From an uncultured Buttiauxella sp. (GTDB taxonomy: Bacteria > Pseudomonadota > Gammaproteobacteria > Enterobacterales > Enterobacteriaceae): a DNA stretch of 64,000 bases. Location: positions 1 through 64,000 of the forward strand of contig CAMLJN010000019.1 of assembly GCA_946480445.1 (NCBI GenBank), in the 5' to 3' direction. A model generated the notes under the pieces. It was not told the DNA's origin and searched no databases. It worked only from the letters and a program-made list of their open reading frames with translations. Position 1 is the first letter of the stretch, and each line of letters starts with the position of its first letter. Position numbers and translations under genes: made by a program. Of this stretch, positions 34,831 to 45,069 are shown piece after piece.

Positions 34831-37614
34831 ATGATGAACAGTAAAGAGCGCATGCTTAGTCCATTTACTTTACCTAATGGCACAGAGCTTAAAAACCGTC
34901 TGCTGATGGCGCCGATGACCACCTGTACCGGCTACTTCGATGGTTCAGTCACCAGCGAGCTGGTGGAATACTACCGCGCACGCGCCGGTAGCATCGGCAC
35001 CATTGTGGTGGAATGCTGCTTTATCGACGACCTCGGCCTCGCTTTCCCGGGGGCTATTGGTATCGACAATGATGACAAAATTGCCGGGCTGGCGAAAATC
35101 GCCGCCGCCATTAAAGCCGAAGGCTCCAAAGCGATTTTGCAGATTTATCACGGCGGCCGTATGGTGGAGCCGAAGCTTATCGGCGGCCGTACGCCGGTTG
35201 CGCCAAGCGCGCTGGCCGCGCCTCGTGACGGTGCGGCAACGCCACAGGCCTTAACCACGCAAGAAGTGGCAGAGATGGTCGTGAAGTTTGGTGAGGCCGT
35301 GCGTCGCGCGATTCAGGCGGGCTTCGACGGCGTGGAGATCCACGGCGCCAACACTTATCTGATCCAGCAGTTCTACTCCCCGAACTCTAACCAGCGTGAT
35401 GATGAATGGGGCGGCAGCCGCGACAACCGCGCCAGATTCCCACTGGCGGTACTGGATATTACCCATCAGATGGTGCGCCAGTTTGCAGACGACTCGTTTA
35501 TCGTCGGTTATCGCTTCTCCCCGGAAGAGCTGGAAGTGCCCGGTATTCGCTTTGACGACACTATGTACCTGCTGGAAAAACTGGCGGCACGCGGGCTGGA
35601 CTACCTTCACTTCTCCCTCGGCTACGCGCTGCGTCCGTCCATCAATGACACTAGCGACCCGACTCCGCTTATCACCAAATACTGCGAGATGCGTTCCGCA
35701 ACGCTTGCACAAATTCCTGTGATGGGCGTCGGCGGCGTGGTGAACGCCTCCGACGTTGAAGTGGCGATGGAAAGTGGTTATGACCTGATAGCGGTAGGCC
35801 GCGCCTGTATCGCCTACCCGGACTGGACGGCCCGCATCGCTAACGGCGAAGAGCTTGAGCTGTTTATGGACAGCACCAAACGCGAAGAGCTGAATATCCC
35901 TGAGCCGCTGTGGCGTTTCTCGCTGGTGGAAGCGATGATCCGCGATATGAGCATGGGCGGCGCGGCCAGGTTTAAACCGGGTGTTTTCGAAGAAACCGTG
36001 CACGACGAGGTGAACGAGCTGGTGATTAACGTCAGCCTTGAAACCGATCGCATCGCGGAAATCGAGCTGTCCTCCGGGCCACAGGGTGACGTGGAGTTTA
36101 CGACCAGCTTTGAAGAGATCCGCAGCCGCATTCTTACCGCCAACACCCCGTTCGTTGATGCAGTCTCCGGCGCGACCTCCCAGAGCGAGGCGGTGAAAAA
36201 AGCCGTTTCCAAAGCGATGATCAAATCCAGCAAGCAGCTGGCCTTTGAAGAGAGCGGCGAAGCCAATGCACCGCAAGCATACGATGTCGTGGTCGTCGGC
36301 AGCGGCGGCGCGGGTCTTGCGGCAGCGATTCAGGCTCACGACGACGGCGCAAGCGTGCTGATCGTCGAGAAAATGCCGTGCATCGGCGGGAATACCGTGA
36401 AGGCTTCGGCCGGGATGAATGCCGCAGAAACCCGCTTCCAGCGCGTGAAAGGCATCCACGACAGCAAAGAGCTGTTCTATGCCGAAACCCTGAAGGGCGG
36501 CTACAACAAAAACAACCCTGAGCTGCTGCACCGCTTTGTGGAAAATGCCCCTCTGGCCATCGAATGGCTGGCGGACCGCGGCATTATGCTTAACGACATC
36601 ACCACTACCGGCGGCATGAGCATCGACCGTACCCACCGCCCACGCGATGGGTCGGCGGTGGGCGGCTACCTGATCAGCGGCCTGCTGCGCAATATCAACA
36701 AACGTAGCATCGATGTGCTGCTGGATACCGCCGTGACCGAGATTATGTTTGAGGACGGTGCGGTAAGCGGCGTGAAACTGCTTAACGAGGAAAAAGAAGT
36801 TCTGACCATCCACGCGAAAAGCGTAGTGATGGCGACGGGCGGCTTCAGCGCCAACAGCCAGATGGTCGTGAAATATCGCCCGGACCTGGAAGGCTTCGTT
36901 ACCACCAACCATAAAGGCGCTACCGGCGGCGGTATCGCGCTGCTGGAGAAAATCGGCGCGGGCACCGTGGATATGGGCGAAATCCAGATCCACCCAACCG
37001 TGGAGCAAACCACCTCGTACCTGATCTCTGAATCTATCCGCGGCGGCGGGGCGATTCTGGTGAACCAGCAGGGCAGCCGCTTCTACAATGAGATGGAAAC
37101 CCGCGATAAAGTATCCGCGCAGATCATCGCCCTGCCGGAGAAATACGCTTATATCGTGTTCGATGAAAACGTGCGCAGCAAAAACAAAGCCGCCGATGAA
37201 TACATCGCTAAAGGCTTTGTGGTGAGTGCCGATGGCCCGCGCGAGCTGGCTGAGAAGCTGGGGATGGATTATCACACCTTCCTGGCGACGCTTGAGCGTT
37301 ACAACGGCTTCGTTGAAAACCAGTATGATGAAGACTTTGGCCGCAAAACCGCGCTGCGTAACCCGATCAAAGATGGCCCGTTCCATGCGATCCGCATCGC
37401 ACCGGGGGTGCACCACACCATGGGCGGCGTAACCATTAACGCTGATACAGAAGTGCTGGATAAAGAGAGCAAAGCGATCCCGGGTGCTTACGCGGCAGGG
37501 GAAGTTGCCGGGGGCATTCACGGCGGTAACCGCATCGGCGGTAACGCGGTTGCGGATATTATCCTGTTCGGCACCCTGGCGGGCAGCCAGGCGGCAAAAT
37601 GGGCTAAACGATAA
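34831..37614 (+). CDS. Cytoplasmic NADH:fumarate reductase (OYE-FMN_bind-FAD_binding_2 fusion)
   Basis: This is a 927-residue, three-domain flavoprotein. Residues 1-370 are an old-yellow-enzyme-like NADH dehydrogenase domain (RLLMAPMTTCTGYFDG, GFDGVEIHGANTYLIQQFYS). Residues about 385-470 are an FMN_bind domain with the ApbE target motif DAVSGATS (D443 to S450). From about 485 a fumarate reductase FAD domain follows (YDVVVVGSGGAGLAAA, GGNTVKASAGMNAA, HTMGGVTINADTEVLD). The same architecture is known as the Klebsiella NADH:fumarate reductase. It reoxidises NADH with fumarate in the cytoplasm; no signal peptide is present. The matching apbE follows directly. The start is ATG 34831 or 34834; ggag at 34822 suits either. 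Confidence 0.92.
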   Translation: MMNSKERMLSPFTLPNGTELKNRLLMAPMTTCTGYFDGSVTSELVEYYRARAGSIGTIVVECCFIDDLGLAFPGAIGIDNDDKIAGLAKIAAAIKAEGSKAILQIYHGGRMVEPKLIGGRTPVAPSALAAPRDGAATPQALTTQEVAEMVVKFGEAVRRAIQAGFDGVEIHGANTYLIQQFYSPNSNQRDDEWGGSRDNRARFPLAVLDITHQMVRQFADDSFIVGYRFSPEELEVPGIRFDDTMYLLEKLAARGLDYLHFSLGYALRPSINDTSDPTPLITKYCEMRSATLAQIPVMGVGGVVNASDVEVAMESGYDLIAVGRACIAYPDWTARIANGEELELFMDSTKREELNIPEPLWRFSLVEAMIRDMSMGGAARFKPGVFEETVHDEVNELVINVSLETDRIAEIELSSGPQGDVEFTTSFEEIRSRILTANTPFVDAVSGATSQSEAVKKAVSKAMIKSSKQLAFEESGEANAPQAYDVVVVGSGGAGLAAAIQAHDDGASVLIVEKMPCIGGNTVKASAGMNAAETRFQRVKGIHDSKELFYAETLKGGYNKNNPELLHRFVENAPLAIEWLADRGIMLNDITTTGGMSIDRTHRPRDGSAVGGYLISGLLRNINKRSIDVLLDTAVTEIMFEDGAVSGVKLLNEEKEVLTIHAKSVVMATGGFSANSQMVVKYRPDLEGFVTTNHKGATGGGIALLEKIGAGTVDMGEIQIHPTVEQTTSYLISESIRGGGAILVNQQGSRFYNEMETRDKVSAQIIALPEKYAYIVFDENVRSKNKAADEYIAKGFVVSADGPRELAEKLGMDYHTFLATLERYNGFVENQYDEDFGRKTALRNPIKDGPFHAIRIAPGVHHTMGGVTINADTEVLDKESKAIPGAYAAGEVAGGIHGGNRIGGNAVADIILFGTLAGSQAAKWAKR

Positions 37615-37623
37615 ATCTGACAG

Positions 37624-37682
37624 GCCCCGGCGTTCGCCGGGGCTATAATCCCCGGGTCGGATAAGCGAAGCGTCATCCGGCC
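37624..37682 (+). repeat. GC hairpin plus REP-like element between the reductase gene and apbE
   Basis: A stem, gccccggcg (37624-37632) with cgccggggc (37635-37643), is followed by a REP-like palindrome containing ggataagcgaagcgtcatcc. Such structures often stabilise the upstream mRNA end and lower downstream expression, which would suit a catalytic amount of ApbE. Confidence 0.65.
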
Positions 37683-37701
37683 TCACTAAAAAGGGATCGC
37701 T

Positions 37702-38670
37702 ATGTCGCAAACCGAACGTGTCTACAGTTACTCTGCTGTCTTAATGGGCTCGCCCATTCTCCTCAAGCTGTTCGGGCATAACGAAGCGCTGGCTTCAGAT
37801 GTCTTCCGCCTTATCAAACAATACGAAGATTTGCTCACCGTGAACCGGGCGCAGTCGCAGGTGATGAGTATCAACCACGCGGCAGGCCGCCAGGCCGTCG
37901 ACGTCAGCCGCCCGGTATTCGAACTGATTAAGTGTGCCAAAGCGGCAAGCATGTTACCCGGCAGCGCTTTTAATCTGGCGATTGGACCGCTGGTCAAACG
38001 CTGGAAGATAGGTTTTAAGGGCGACAGCGTGCCACCCGCCGACGAGATAGCCGCGCTGCTGCCGCTAACGCGCCCGGAGAACGTTGTTCTGGATGAGGCG
38101 GCGCTGACGGTTTTCCTCACGCAGCCGAATATGGAGATCGATCTGGGGGCGATAGCCAAAGGGTATATCGCCGATCGTGTTCGCGACTTTCTGCAACGTC
38201 AGGGCGTGGAGCAGGGGCTGATAAATCTGGGGGGAAACGTACAGACGCTTGGTTCGCCTGAAGGTGGCTGGTCAATCGGCCTGAAAAAGCCGTTCGCCCA
38301 GGCCGATGCGTTGATCGGCTCTCTTGAGGTGGAGAACAAATCGGTCGTCACCTCCGGCGTTTACGAGCGCTACTTCGAGCAGGACGGCAGACGCTATCAC
38401 CATATTCTCGATCCGCGCACCGGCTACCCGCTGGATAACGAGCTGGAGAGCGTGACCGTGATCTCCGCTCAGTCTATCGACGGCGATATCTGGACGACGT
38501 TGCTATACGGCATGGGGGTTAAAAAGGGCTGTGCGGCGCTACGCAATCGCCCCGACATCGAGGCGATTTTTGTAACCGGTCAGCGCGAGGTTATTCTTTC
38601 TTCCGCCACGCTTTTCCGCTTCACCCTGTTCGATAAAGCCTACCGGCTGACTACTGGCAGTACTGCTTGA
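37702..38670 (+). CDS. Cytoplasmic ApbE-type FMN transferase
   Basis: This 322-residue ApbE-family flavin transferase has MEIDLGAIAKGYIADRV, INLGGNVQTLG and the Mg-site motif HHILDPRTGYPLDNE. It lacks the signal peptide and lipobox of periplasmic ApbE, as expected for a protein that attaches FMN to the cytoplasmic fumarate reductase encoded just upstream (DAVSGATS motif). Its 3' end overlaps the convergent response-regulator gene by 20 bases. Confidence 0.92.
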   Translation: MSQTERVYSYSAVLMGSPILLKLFGHNEALASDVFRLIKQYEDLLTVNRAQSQVMSINHAAGRQAVDVSRPVFELIKCAKAASMLPGSAFNLAIGPLVKRWKIGFKGDSVPPADEIAALLPLTRPENVVLDEAALTVFLTQPNMEIDLGAIAKGYIADRVRDFLQRQGVEQGLINLGGNVQTLGSPEGGWSIGLKKPFAQADALIGSLEVENKSVVTSGVYERYFEQDGRRYHHILDPRTGYPLDNELESVTVISAQSIDGDIWTTLLYGMGVKKGCAALRNRPDIEAIFVTGQREVILSSATLFRFTLFDKAYRLTTGSTA

Positions 38671-39370
38671 GCAGCCCGATTTGCTCCGCCTGTAAGCGGT
38701 AGCGATAAACCGGGCGGCCCGTCATGCCGTAGTGAATGCTGGTGAAAAGAATACTGATTTGTGCAAGCCAGATCAGATATTTACGGCAGGAAACGCGCGA
38801 GATATTCACCGCGGCTGCCAGCTCATCGGTGGAAAACTCTTCCTCCGGATGAGCGTCAATCCACAGGCAGATGGTACGCAGCGTTTGCGGCGTTAAACCT
38901 TTTGGCAGGCGCTTGGCATCTGCCACCGCAGGGGCGCCGCCGTGCAGCAGCCTGTCGACATCCGCCTGCTCGTGATATTTATGCGATCCGATCAGATCTT
39001 TCTTTTCGCGCCAGCCGGTCAGCGCCTCTTCAAAGCGTGGGAACTGAAACGGCTTAATCAGATAATCCACTACGCCGTAGTGCAGAGATTTCTGGATCGT
39101 CGCCGTGTCCGACGCAGAAGAGATCACGATCACGTCGATCGCCTTGCCCGCCTCGCGCAGCGAAGGGAGCAGATCCAGCCCGTTGTCCTGCTGCATATAC
39201 ACATCGAGCAGGATCAGATCTATGGTTAACGTTGGATCGTTAATCATCGCCCGCGCCTGCTGGAGATTGGACGCGCTGCCGCAGCAGGAAAAGCCTGGGA
39301 TTTGGGAGACGTAGGCGCGGTTAAGCTCGGCAACCATCGCATCGTCGTCAACAATTAATACATTAATCAC
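38651..39370 (-). CDS. DcuR-like response regulator
   Basis: This 239-residue response regulator of the CitB/DcuR type has a receiver domain with phosphorylation site D56 (DLILLDVYMQ) and VDDD at 7-10. A linker RLPKGLTPQTLRTICLWIDA and a C-terminal helix-turn-helix (FSTDELAAAVNISRVSCRKY) follow. It is very close to E. coli DcuR but sits in a different locus, so it is a paralogue. It probably activates the neighbouring fumarate genes and overlaps the kinase gene by four bases. Confidence 0.92.
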   Translation of the reverse strand: MINVLIVDDDAMVAELNRAYVSQIPGFSCCGSASNLQQARAMINDPTLTIDLILLDVYMQQDNGLDLLPSLREAGKAIDVIVISSASDTATIQKSLHYGVVDYLIKPFQFPRFEEALTGWREKKDLIGSHKYHEQADVDRLLHGGAPAVADAKRLPKGLTPQTLRTICLWIDAHPEEEFSTDELAAAVNISRVSCRKYLIWLAQISILFTSIHYGMTGRPVYRYRLQAEQIGLLKQYCQ

Positions 39371-40989
39371 GCACTCTTCCTTTCACTATCCCAGGGTAAC
39401 TGAACATAAAATTGGGTAAACACGCCCGGTTCGGACTCCACCGAGATGTTGCCGCCCAGGCTTTCGAGCTGCTGTCTGGCGAGGAATAAGCCCACGCCGC
39501 GCAGTTCGCCTTTAGTGGAGTAGCCTTTATCAAAAATAGACGGGATATGCTCCGGCGCAATGCCGGGACCGTCGTCGCTTACTTCAATACTTAGCTGGCC
39601 GTGCTGATAATGCACCAGCAGGCTTATTTCGCCGTCGGGCTGATGGGCCATTGCATCGAGCGCGTTTTCTATCAGGTTGCCGAGCACGGTAATCAGCGCC
39701 GTGACCTGCTCCTCGTTCGGGTTATCCGGCACCAGACATTCATCGTCCAGGGTTAGAGTGTGCCCGCACTCGCGCGCACGGTTGATTTTGCTGAGCAGGA
39801 AGCCCGCGATCACCGGCGATTTGATTTTGCTTTGCAACGCGCCTATCTCCGCCTGGTAATTATTGGCGGTTTGCAGGATGTATTCTTCCAGCTTGTCGTA
39901 GCTCTTAATGTGCAGCAGGCCGAGGATGACGTGCAGCTTATTCATAAATTCGTGGGCGCGCTCGCGCAGGGCATCGACGTAGTTCACCATACCGTCCATG
40001 CGCTGCATCAGCTGGCTGATTTCCGTTTTATCGCGGAAGGTACTGATAGCGCCGATCACCTGGTCATTATTGCGGATAGGCAGCGCGTTACACAGCACCA
40101 GCCGCCCGTAGCTGACAATCTCTTTATCCTGCACGGCCACGCCGGTACGCAGTACTTCGCGCAGGTTAGCCACCAGCGGCCCAGGCTCCACGCCTTTACC
40201 CGCCATAAAATCGCTGGGGGAGAGCAGCATTTTGCGCGCCGCGTGGTTAATCAGGGTGACGCGGCCTTCGCGGTCTACGGCTATTACGCCTTCCTTCATG
40301 GATTGCAGCATCGCCTGACGCTGTTCAAACAGCGCGGAAATCTCGTAGGGCTCCAGGCCAAACAGGATACGCTTAAGCACCTTTACCAGCGCCCAGGTGC
40401 CAAGTGAGGCGACCAGCGCGCTGAACAAGACTGTCCACAGCACGCTCCAGCGCGCACGGTTAATTTGCTGCTCGACCTTACTTAGCGAGATTCCGATGGC
40501 GACCACGCCGATCTGGCGGTGGCTATCATCATAAACAGGGGTGAAAACTCGCAGCGCTTCGGCCAGCACGCCATGGTTAACCGAGACGTTCTCGTTGCCG
40601 TGCAGAGCAGGACCAAGGTCATCGCCGATAAAGTGGGAACCGATAGTCTCCGCGTTAGGGTGTGAATAGCGGATACCTTTCATGTCTGTGACCACCACAA
40701 AAAGCAGATCGTTGCGTTCCCTTACGCCGTCGGCCATCGACTGAATGGGATTATTAGCGGTCGGCAGTGTCAGGCCCTGCTTCACCATCGGCGAGGTGGC
40801 CAGCGTGCGGGCGACCGCGAGCGCGGTTTCCTTTACGCCGTCACGGGTGACCTTGCTGATTTGCACGAAATAGAGTGCGAAAACAACCAGCAGCACGGAG
40901 CCGATGACGCCGCAAAGCATCAGCGTCACCGAGGTGCTAAGTTTCATGGGGCGTTTACCCGCCGCCTGGTGTGGTTTTGCGCCGCTCAC
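39367..40989 (-). CDS. DcuS-like C4-dicarboxylate sensor histidine kinase
   Basis: This 540-residue kinase has two membrane helices (residues 17-45 and about 180-205) around a periplasmic PAS domain. The DcuS ligand residues are conserved at the same numbers: R107 and H110 (RYSHP), F120, R147 (ALRVFT). Then come a cytoplasmic PAS, the H-box ALRERAHEFMNKLHVILGLL, the N-box LIENALDAM and the G-box DDGPGIAPEHIP. It therefore should sense fumarate, succinate or a similar acid. It pairs with the DcuR-like regulator gene that overlaps it. Confidence 0.93.
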   Translation of the reverse strand: MSGAKPHQAAGKRPMKLSTSVTLMLCGVIGSVLLVVFALYFVQISKVTRDGVKETALAVARTLATSPMVKQGLTLPTANNPIQSMADGVRERNDLLFVVVTDMKGIRYSHPNAETIGSHFIGDDLGPALHGNENVSVNHGVLAEALRVFTPVYDDSHRQIGVVAIGISLSKVEQQINRARWSVLWTVLFSALVASLGTWALVKVLKRILFGLEPYEISALFEQRQAMLQSMKEGVIAVDREGRVTLINHAARKMLLSPSDFMAGKGVEPGPLVANLREVLRTGVAVQDKEIVSYGRLVLCNALPIRNNDQVIGAISTFRDKTEISQLMQRMDGMVNYVDALRERAHEFMNKLHVILGLLHIKSYDKLEEYILQTANNYQAEIGALQSKIKSPVIAGFLLSKINRARECGHTLTLDDECLVPDNPNEEQVTALITVLGNLIENALDAMAHQPDGEISLLVHYQHGQLSIEVSDDGPGIAPEHIPSIFDKGYSTKGELRGVGLFLARQQLESLGGNISVESEPGVFTQFYVQLPWDSERKSA

Positions 40990-41086
40990 CGGACTCCCGC
41001 TAAATTAGGGCAAACGGTGATTATCGCTGATGGGGCGGGCTTTTAAAAGCCAGGTTACAGCCGTTATTCAACGTCGGCTGGCAAAC

Positions 41087-42367
41087 CTAAATATCGAGCA
41101 AAGTCAGTAGAGCCGGGATCTGCGAGAGCAGATACAAAATCAGCCCGATCGAGCCGCCGACCAGCGTGCCGTTGATGCGGATAAACTGCAGGTCTTTGCC
41201 AATATTCAGCTCTATCTGCTGCGACATGTCCCTGGCGTCCCAGCTTTTCACCGTATCGCTGATATGCTTTGTGAGAAAAGCCGCAAATTCCGGTGCGACT
41301 TTGCGGGCCGCCTGCTCAAGATGTTCATTCAACGACGCGCGCAGTGCGCTGTCACCGACCAGCGTTTCTCCAAACCACTGTCCCGCTTCGGCAATGCGGT
41401 GCTGGATCCGTGAGTCTTCGCTATTCATATCTTCTTTCAGCCAGCGCCTGAGATCGCCCCAAAGCTCGCTCAGATAGCGGTTAAAGGCTTCATCTTCTTT
41501 CAGGTAGCTTTTAATATTTTCGGCTTTCTGCGCCATTTCGGGGTCGCTTTTGAGCTTATCAATCAGCTTAAACGTGGCGCGGTCGAACGCCATACGCAGC
41601 TGGTGGCCCTGATCGTGGCTGATGTCGTCCAGCAGGGTGTTGACGGCGCTGGCGACCATTTCCGCGCTGTGCTCCCCCAGCCATTCGGTAGGCAGTACCC
41701 TGGCTTTACGCGGATGCTCTTTTTCCAGCCAGTGCACGATCTGCCGGGCGATAAATTCACGTGTGCTTTCTCGATCGAGCAGGGTGATAAGCTGGGCGAT
41801 CATCGAGTCCAGCAGCGCCTGGTGACGGTTGTTCTTCGTCAGGCTTTCCAGCAGCAGGGCGCCGGAATGCGTCAGATCGACCTTATCGAGCGCTTTATGC
41901 ACCGCCCGGCGCAGCAGGCCCTGGATGCGCGAATCGTCCGTCATATCCAGAAAGCCGCCCATCACCTGCATCAGATGCTGGCCGACCCGCCGTGCATTGT
42001 CCGGTTTGCTGAACCAGACGCCGATCATCTGCGCCGGTTCATGGCGACGAATCAGCGTAATAAGCGACTGGGTATCAAGGAATTTTTCCTGTACGAAGTG
42101 GCCCAGGTTTTCGCCTATCCGGTCTTTATTGCGCGGAATAATCGCCGTATGACGGGCGATAAATGGGATGGGGACGCGGCGGAATAGCGCGACCACGGCG
42201 AACCAGTCGGCAAGCGCGCCCACCATGGCCGCTTCGGCAATGGCCTTCAGGCCGCTTACCCAAAAGCTGGGGGGCAGGAAGAGGGTTGTGACAAAAACTG
42301 CCGCAGCAATCAGCAGTAAAGAAAGCGCAAGGCGCTTGGTGCGTTTTAATTCAGCTATCTTATCCAT
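41087..42367 (-). CDS. yjiN: YjiN family membrane protein (DUF445)
   Basis: This 426-residue protein matches E. coli YjiN. It has an N-terminal membrane region ([40 protein letters not shown]), a long helical soluble region and a C-terminal helix ([19 protein letters not shown]). Function is unknown. It is a single gene between dcuS-like and ampH. Confidence 0.93.
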   Translation of the reverse strand: MDKIAELKRTKRLALSLLLIAAAVFVTTLFLPPSFWVSGLKAIAEAAMVGALADWFAVVALFRRVPIPFIARHTAIIPRNKDRIGENLGHFVQEKFLDTQSLITLIRRHEPAQMIGVWFSKPDNARRVGQHLMQVMGGFLDMTDDSRIQGLLRRAVHKALDKVDLTHSGALLLESLTKNNRHQALLDSMIAQLITLLDRESTREFIARQIVHWLEKEHPRKARVLPTEWLGEHSAEMVASAVNTLLDDISHDQGHQLRMAFDRATFKLIDKLKSDPEMAQKAENIKSYLKEDEAFNRYLSELWGDLRRWLKEDMNSEDSRIQHRIAEAGQWFGETLVGDSALRASLNEHLEQAARKVAPEFAAFLTKHISDTVKSWDARDMSQQIELNIGKDLQFIRINGTLVGGSIGLILYLLSQIPALLTLLDI

Positions 42368-42540
42368 GGCTTAATGATAGAACCGCCGGGGCCGAAGCGG
42401 TAGCAAATAAACGGATTTGCCAGGGCTGCGAGGGCATAGCGCTTCAGGCTGCTGGCAAATCCGTGTCGCTTAAAGAGATGCTTTTATTTCAACGGCAACA
42501 TTAAATATCAGGAAACAATAAACCGGCTTTCCATAACTGA

Positions 42541-42564
42541 ACGGGGTGGAAGGCTCCACCCCGT
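42541..42564 (-). terminator. Hairpin downstream of ampH
   Basis: The arms acggggtgga (42541-42550) and tccaccccgt (42555-42564) form a perfect 10-bp stem just after the ampH stop. No clear T run follows, so termination is probable rather than certain. Confidence 0.55.
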
Positions 42565-42570
42565 GAATAG

Positions 42571-43728
42571 TCAGGACGCTGGCGTGACCTGCGGAGCGTA
42601 ACCGCTCAGTTCAGACACCAGATCGTTTACGCCGTCGCTCATATTTGTAAAGCGGGTCAACGGCGAGCGCGTAATCACCACAAAGACGCCTACGTTGCTC
42701 TGCGGCACCATCGCCATATAGGTAATAAATCCTCCGCCACCGCCGGTTTTCTGCACGATGCCCGGACGACCTTCTTTAGGCGCCAGATAGACCCAGCCTA
42801 ACCCCAGCGCGTCAGCCTTGCCGGGGACATCCATGCCGATAACCTTATGCAGCTGTTTGCGCTGGTAGATTAGCGTTTGCATGCGATCCGCCTGGTCGTT
42901 TCGCCGGTGGAAATCGGAGCTCAGGAACTGCTGCATCCAGCGCATCATATCGTCCGGCGTGGAATAAACGCCGCCGCTGCCCGTTGCCGCCAGCGTGTTG
43001 TCGCAAGGACTTGCCCCTTTTTCGGCCACCATCAGGCGTTTGCACTGGTCAGGTGACGGGGTAAAAGTGGTGTCTTTCATGCCCAGCGGGCGGGCAATTT
43101 GCTCCTCGAACAGCGTGGCGTAAGGTTTTCCTGCGGCACGCCCCAAAGCATCCGCCAGCAGATCGAAAGCGAGGTTGGAATAAGATGCAATCGAGCCGGG
43201 CGCGGCTTTTAAGGTGGCGGTCGAAAGCCAGTTCCAGCGCTGGTTCTGCGTAGGCCAGGTAAAGACCGTGCGGTGTGCCGCGCCGCCGGGTTGTTCACGC
43301 GGCAGCGCGCTGGTGTGCGTGGCAAGATTCACAAGGGTAATAGGTTGCCCGTTAAACGTTGGGACGCGAGCGCCCGGCGGGGCGTATTTGCTCAGCGGAT
43401 CGTTGAGCTTAACTTTTCCCTGATCGAGCATTTTCACCAGCATTTCGCTGGTCATCAATTTGGTCAGCGAGGCGATACGAATAACCGAATCAAGCTGCGG
43501 GCGCACGTTATTGCCCGGCCGGGTTTCGCCGAAGCTGTGAAAGACGCGTTGATTACCGTCGATAACCACCATCGCCATACCGGTCGCGCCGCTGCCATAG
43601 AAGATATGGTTTGCGTAACGCTCGGCGATTTCCGAGGCGAAAACAGGATCGGGGGAAGGTTGCGCAAAACCTAAAACGGGGAGTACGGCAAGGGCTAACG
43701 CGGCGAGGCGCGGGAGTCGAATTTTCAA
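42571..43728 (-). CDS. ampH: Penicillin-binding protein AmpH (DD-carboxypeptidase/endopeptidase)
   Basis: This is about 385 residues from a TTG at 43728, which gives a normal signal peptide (MKIRLPRLAALALAVLPVLG, FAQ) aligned with E. coli AmpH. The class C-type active site has SLTK, SYSN and KTGG motifs. It also has ETRPGNNVRPQLDSVIRIAS and TSALPREQPGGAAHR, as in AmpH. AmpH cleaves peptidoglycan peptides in recycling. A longer frame opens at 43869 but its first 47 residues look non-coding. In E. coli ampH is next to sbmA, as it nearly is here. Confidence 0.94.
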   Translation of the reverse strand: MKIRLPRLAALALAVLPVLGFAQPSPDPVFASEIAERYANHIFYGSGATGMAMVVIDGNQRVFHSFGETRPGNNVRPQLDSVIRIASLTKLMTSEMLVKMLDQGKVKLNDPLSKYAPPGARVPTFNGQPITLVNLATHTSALPREQPGGAAHRTVFTWPTQNQRWNWLSTATLKAAPGSIASYSNLAFDLLADALGRAAGKPYATLFEEQIARPLGMKDTTFTPSPDQCKRLMVAEKGASPCDNTLAATGSGGVYSTPDDMMRWMQQFLSSDFHRRNDQADRMQTLIYQRKQLHKVIGMDVPGKADALGLGWVYLAPKEGRPGIVQKTGGGGGFITYMAMVPQSNVGVFVVITRSPLTRFTNMSDGVNDLVSELSGYAPQVTPAS

Positions 43729-44142
43729 CGCGAGTAATCCATTTAACGAAGTGGGGCGATTTTCAGTATTTATACTACGCAATGGCGCGGTGCAAACGCG
43801 GAAAATCAGGATTGTGAGAAGAAAAAGCGTAACGCGGCGTTTCAGCGATTTTTTCAGGCGAAAAAGCACCTTAACGATGGCCTGGTTGCTGGTGAGCTAG
43901 CCTGTTTTTTAAGCGCTAGACTCTGTCAACCCCCCGCCGATGACCGAATCAAAAGAAATACATGAAAAAATTGACATGTCCTATACATAGACTCATCGGA
44001 AAATGAGTATCATCGCGGTAATATTACTACCACGCTGCAACTATCTGCGCCCGCTGGCGTCTAAGTTACAGCCCAAAGTTGTACCGCTAATGATTCAGTT
44101 CCTTATGCGATACAAGCTATTTACGCATTAAGAAGCTGATAT
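43729..44142. other. Divergent intergenic region between ampH and lpxP
   Basis: No gene is supported. The stretch must hold the ampH promoter and the lpxP promoter with a leader. In E. coli lpxP is cold-induced. Confidence 0.4.
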
Positions 44143-45069
44143 ATGTCGACTAAACCACTGTTTTGTAAGTCCTTACTCCATCCTCGCTACTGGTTAACCT
44201 GGCTTGGCCTGGCCATTTTATGGCTCTGGGTTCAACTGCCTTATCCGGTACTTTTGAAAATGGGCCGCCTGATCGGCCAGTTTTCAATGCGCTTTTTAAA
44301 GCGCCGTGTCTCCATTGCCCGCCAGAATTTGAAACTGTGCTTCCCGCACTATACCGACGAGCAGATTGACGCCATCGTCCAGCAAAACTTTGCTTCTCTC
44401 GGGATGGGACTCATTGAAACCGGCATGGCCTGGTTCTGGCCGGACGAACGCGTGCGCAAATGGTTTGACGTACGCGGCCTTGAAAATCTCCATGCCGCCT
44501 GCGAAAAAGGCCGCGGCGTGATGGTCATAGGCGTTCACTTTATGTCTCTGGAGCTGGGCGGCCGTGTGATGGGGCTTTGCCAGCCGATGATGGCGATGTA
44601 TCGCCCGCACAACAACAAAGCCATGGAGTTTGTTCAGACCCTTGGCCGTTCGCGCTCGAATAAAGCGATGATTGATCGGCGTAACCTGAAGGGCATGGTC
44701 AAAGCGCTTAAATCGGGTGAAGCTGTGTGGTTTGCGCCCGATCAGGACTATGGTCCGAAAGGCAGCTCTTTTGCCCCCTTCTTTGCGGTAGAACACGCCG
44801 CCACCACGAACGGCACCTATACCATCGCCCGCCTGGCGAAGCCCGCCATTCTCACCACCGTGCTTATCCGCAAAACGGACGGGACCGGGTATCAGCTGGT
44901 GATTGAGCCGGAGCTGGAAGATTATCCGGTAGACGATGAGCAGGCCGCCGCCGCTTATATGAACCGTAAAATCGAACACGAGATCATGCGCGCGCCTGAG
45001 CAGTATCTGTGGCTACACCGCCGCTTTAAAACTCGTCCTTTCGGCAAGGCAAAACTTTACACAGCATAA
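44143..45069 (+). CDS. lpxP: Lipid A acyltransferase LpxP (palmitoleoyl transferase)
   Basis: This 308-residue lysophospholipid-type acyltransferase has an N-terminal membrane helix (YWLTWLGLAILWLWVQLPYP), the HX4E catalytic motif in VHFMSLELGG, and WFAPDQDYGPKGSSFAPFFA. The wording GRVMGLCQPMMAMYRPHNN follows E. coli LpxP, not LpxL. It adds palmitoleate to lipid IVA-Kdo2, mainly in the cold. It stands between ampH and sbmA. Confidence 0.88.
   Translation: MSTKPLFCKSLLHPRYWLTWLGLAILWLWVQLPYPVLLKMGRLIGQFSMRFLKRRVSIARQNLKLCFPHYTDEQIDAIVQQNFASLGMGLIETGMAWFWPDERVRKWFDVRGLENLHAACEKGRGVMVIGVHFMSLELGGRVMGLCQPMMAMYRPHNNKAMEFVQTLGRSRSNKAMIDRRNLKGMVKALKSGEAVWFAPDQDYGPKGSSFAPFFAVEHAATTNGTYTIARLAKPAILTTVLIRKTDGTGYQLVIEPELEDYPVDDEQAAAAYMNRKIEHEIMRAPEQYLWLHRRFKTRPFGKAKLYTA

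Noticed and set aside
35251..37710. 819-codon minus-strand frame
   Set aside because: It lies antisense to the well-supported fumarate reductase; long antisense frames are common in GC-rich genes and this one has no recognisable domain.
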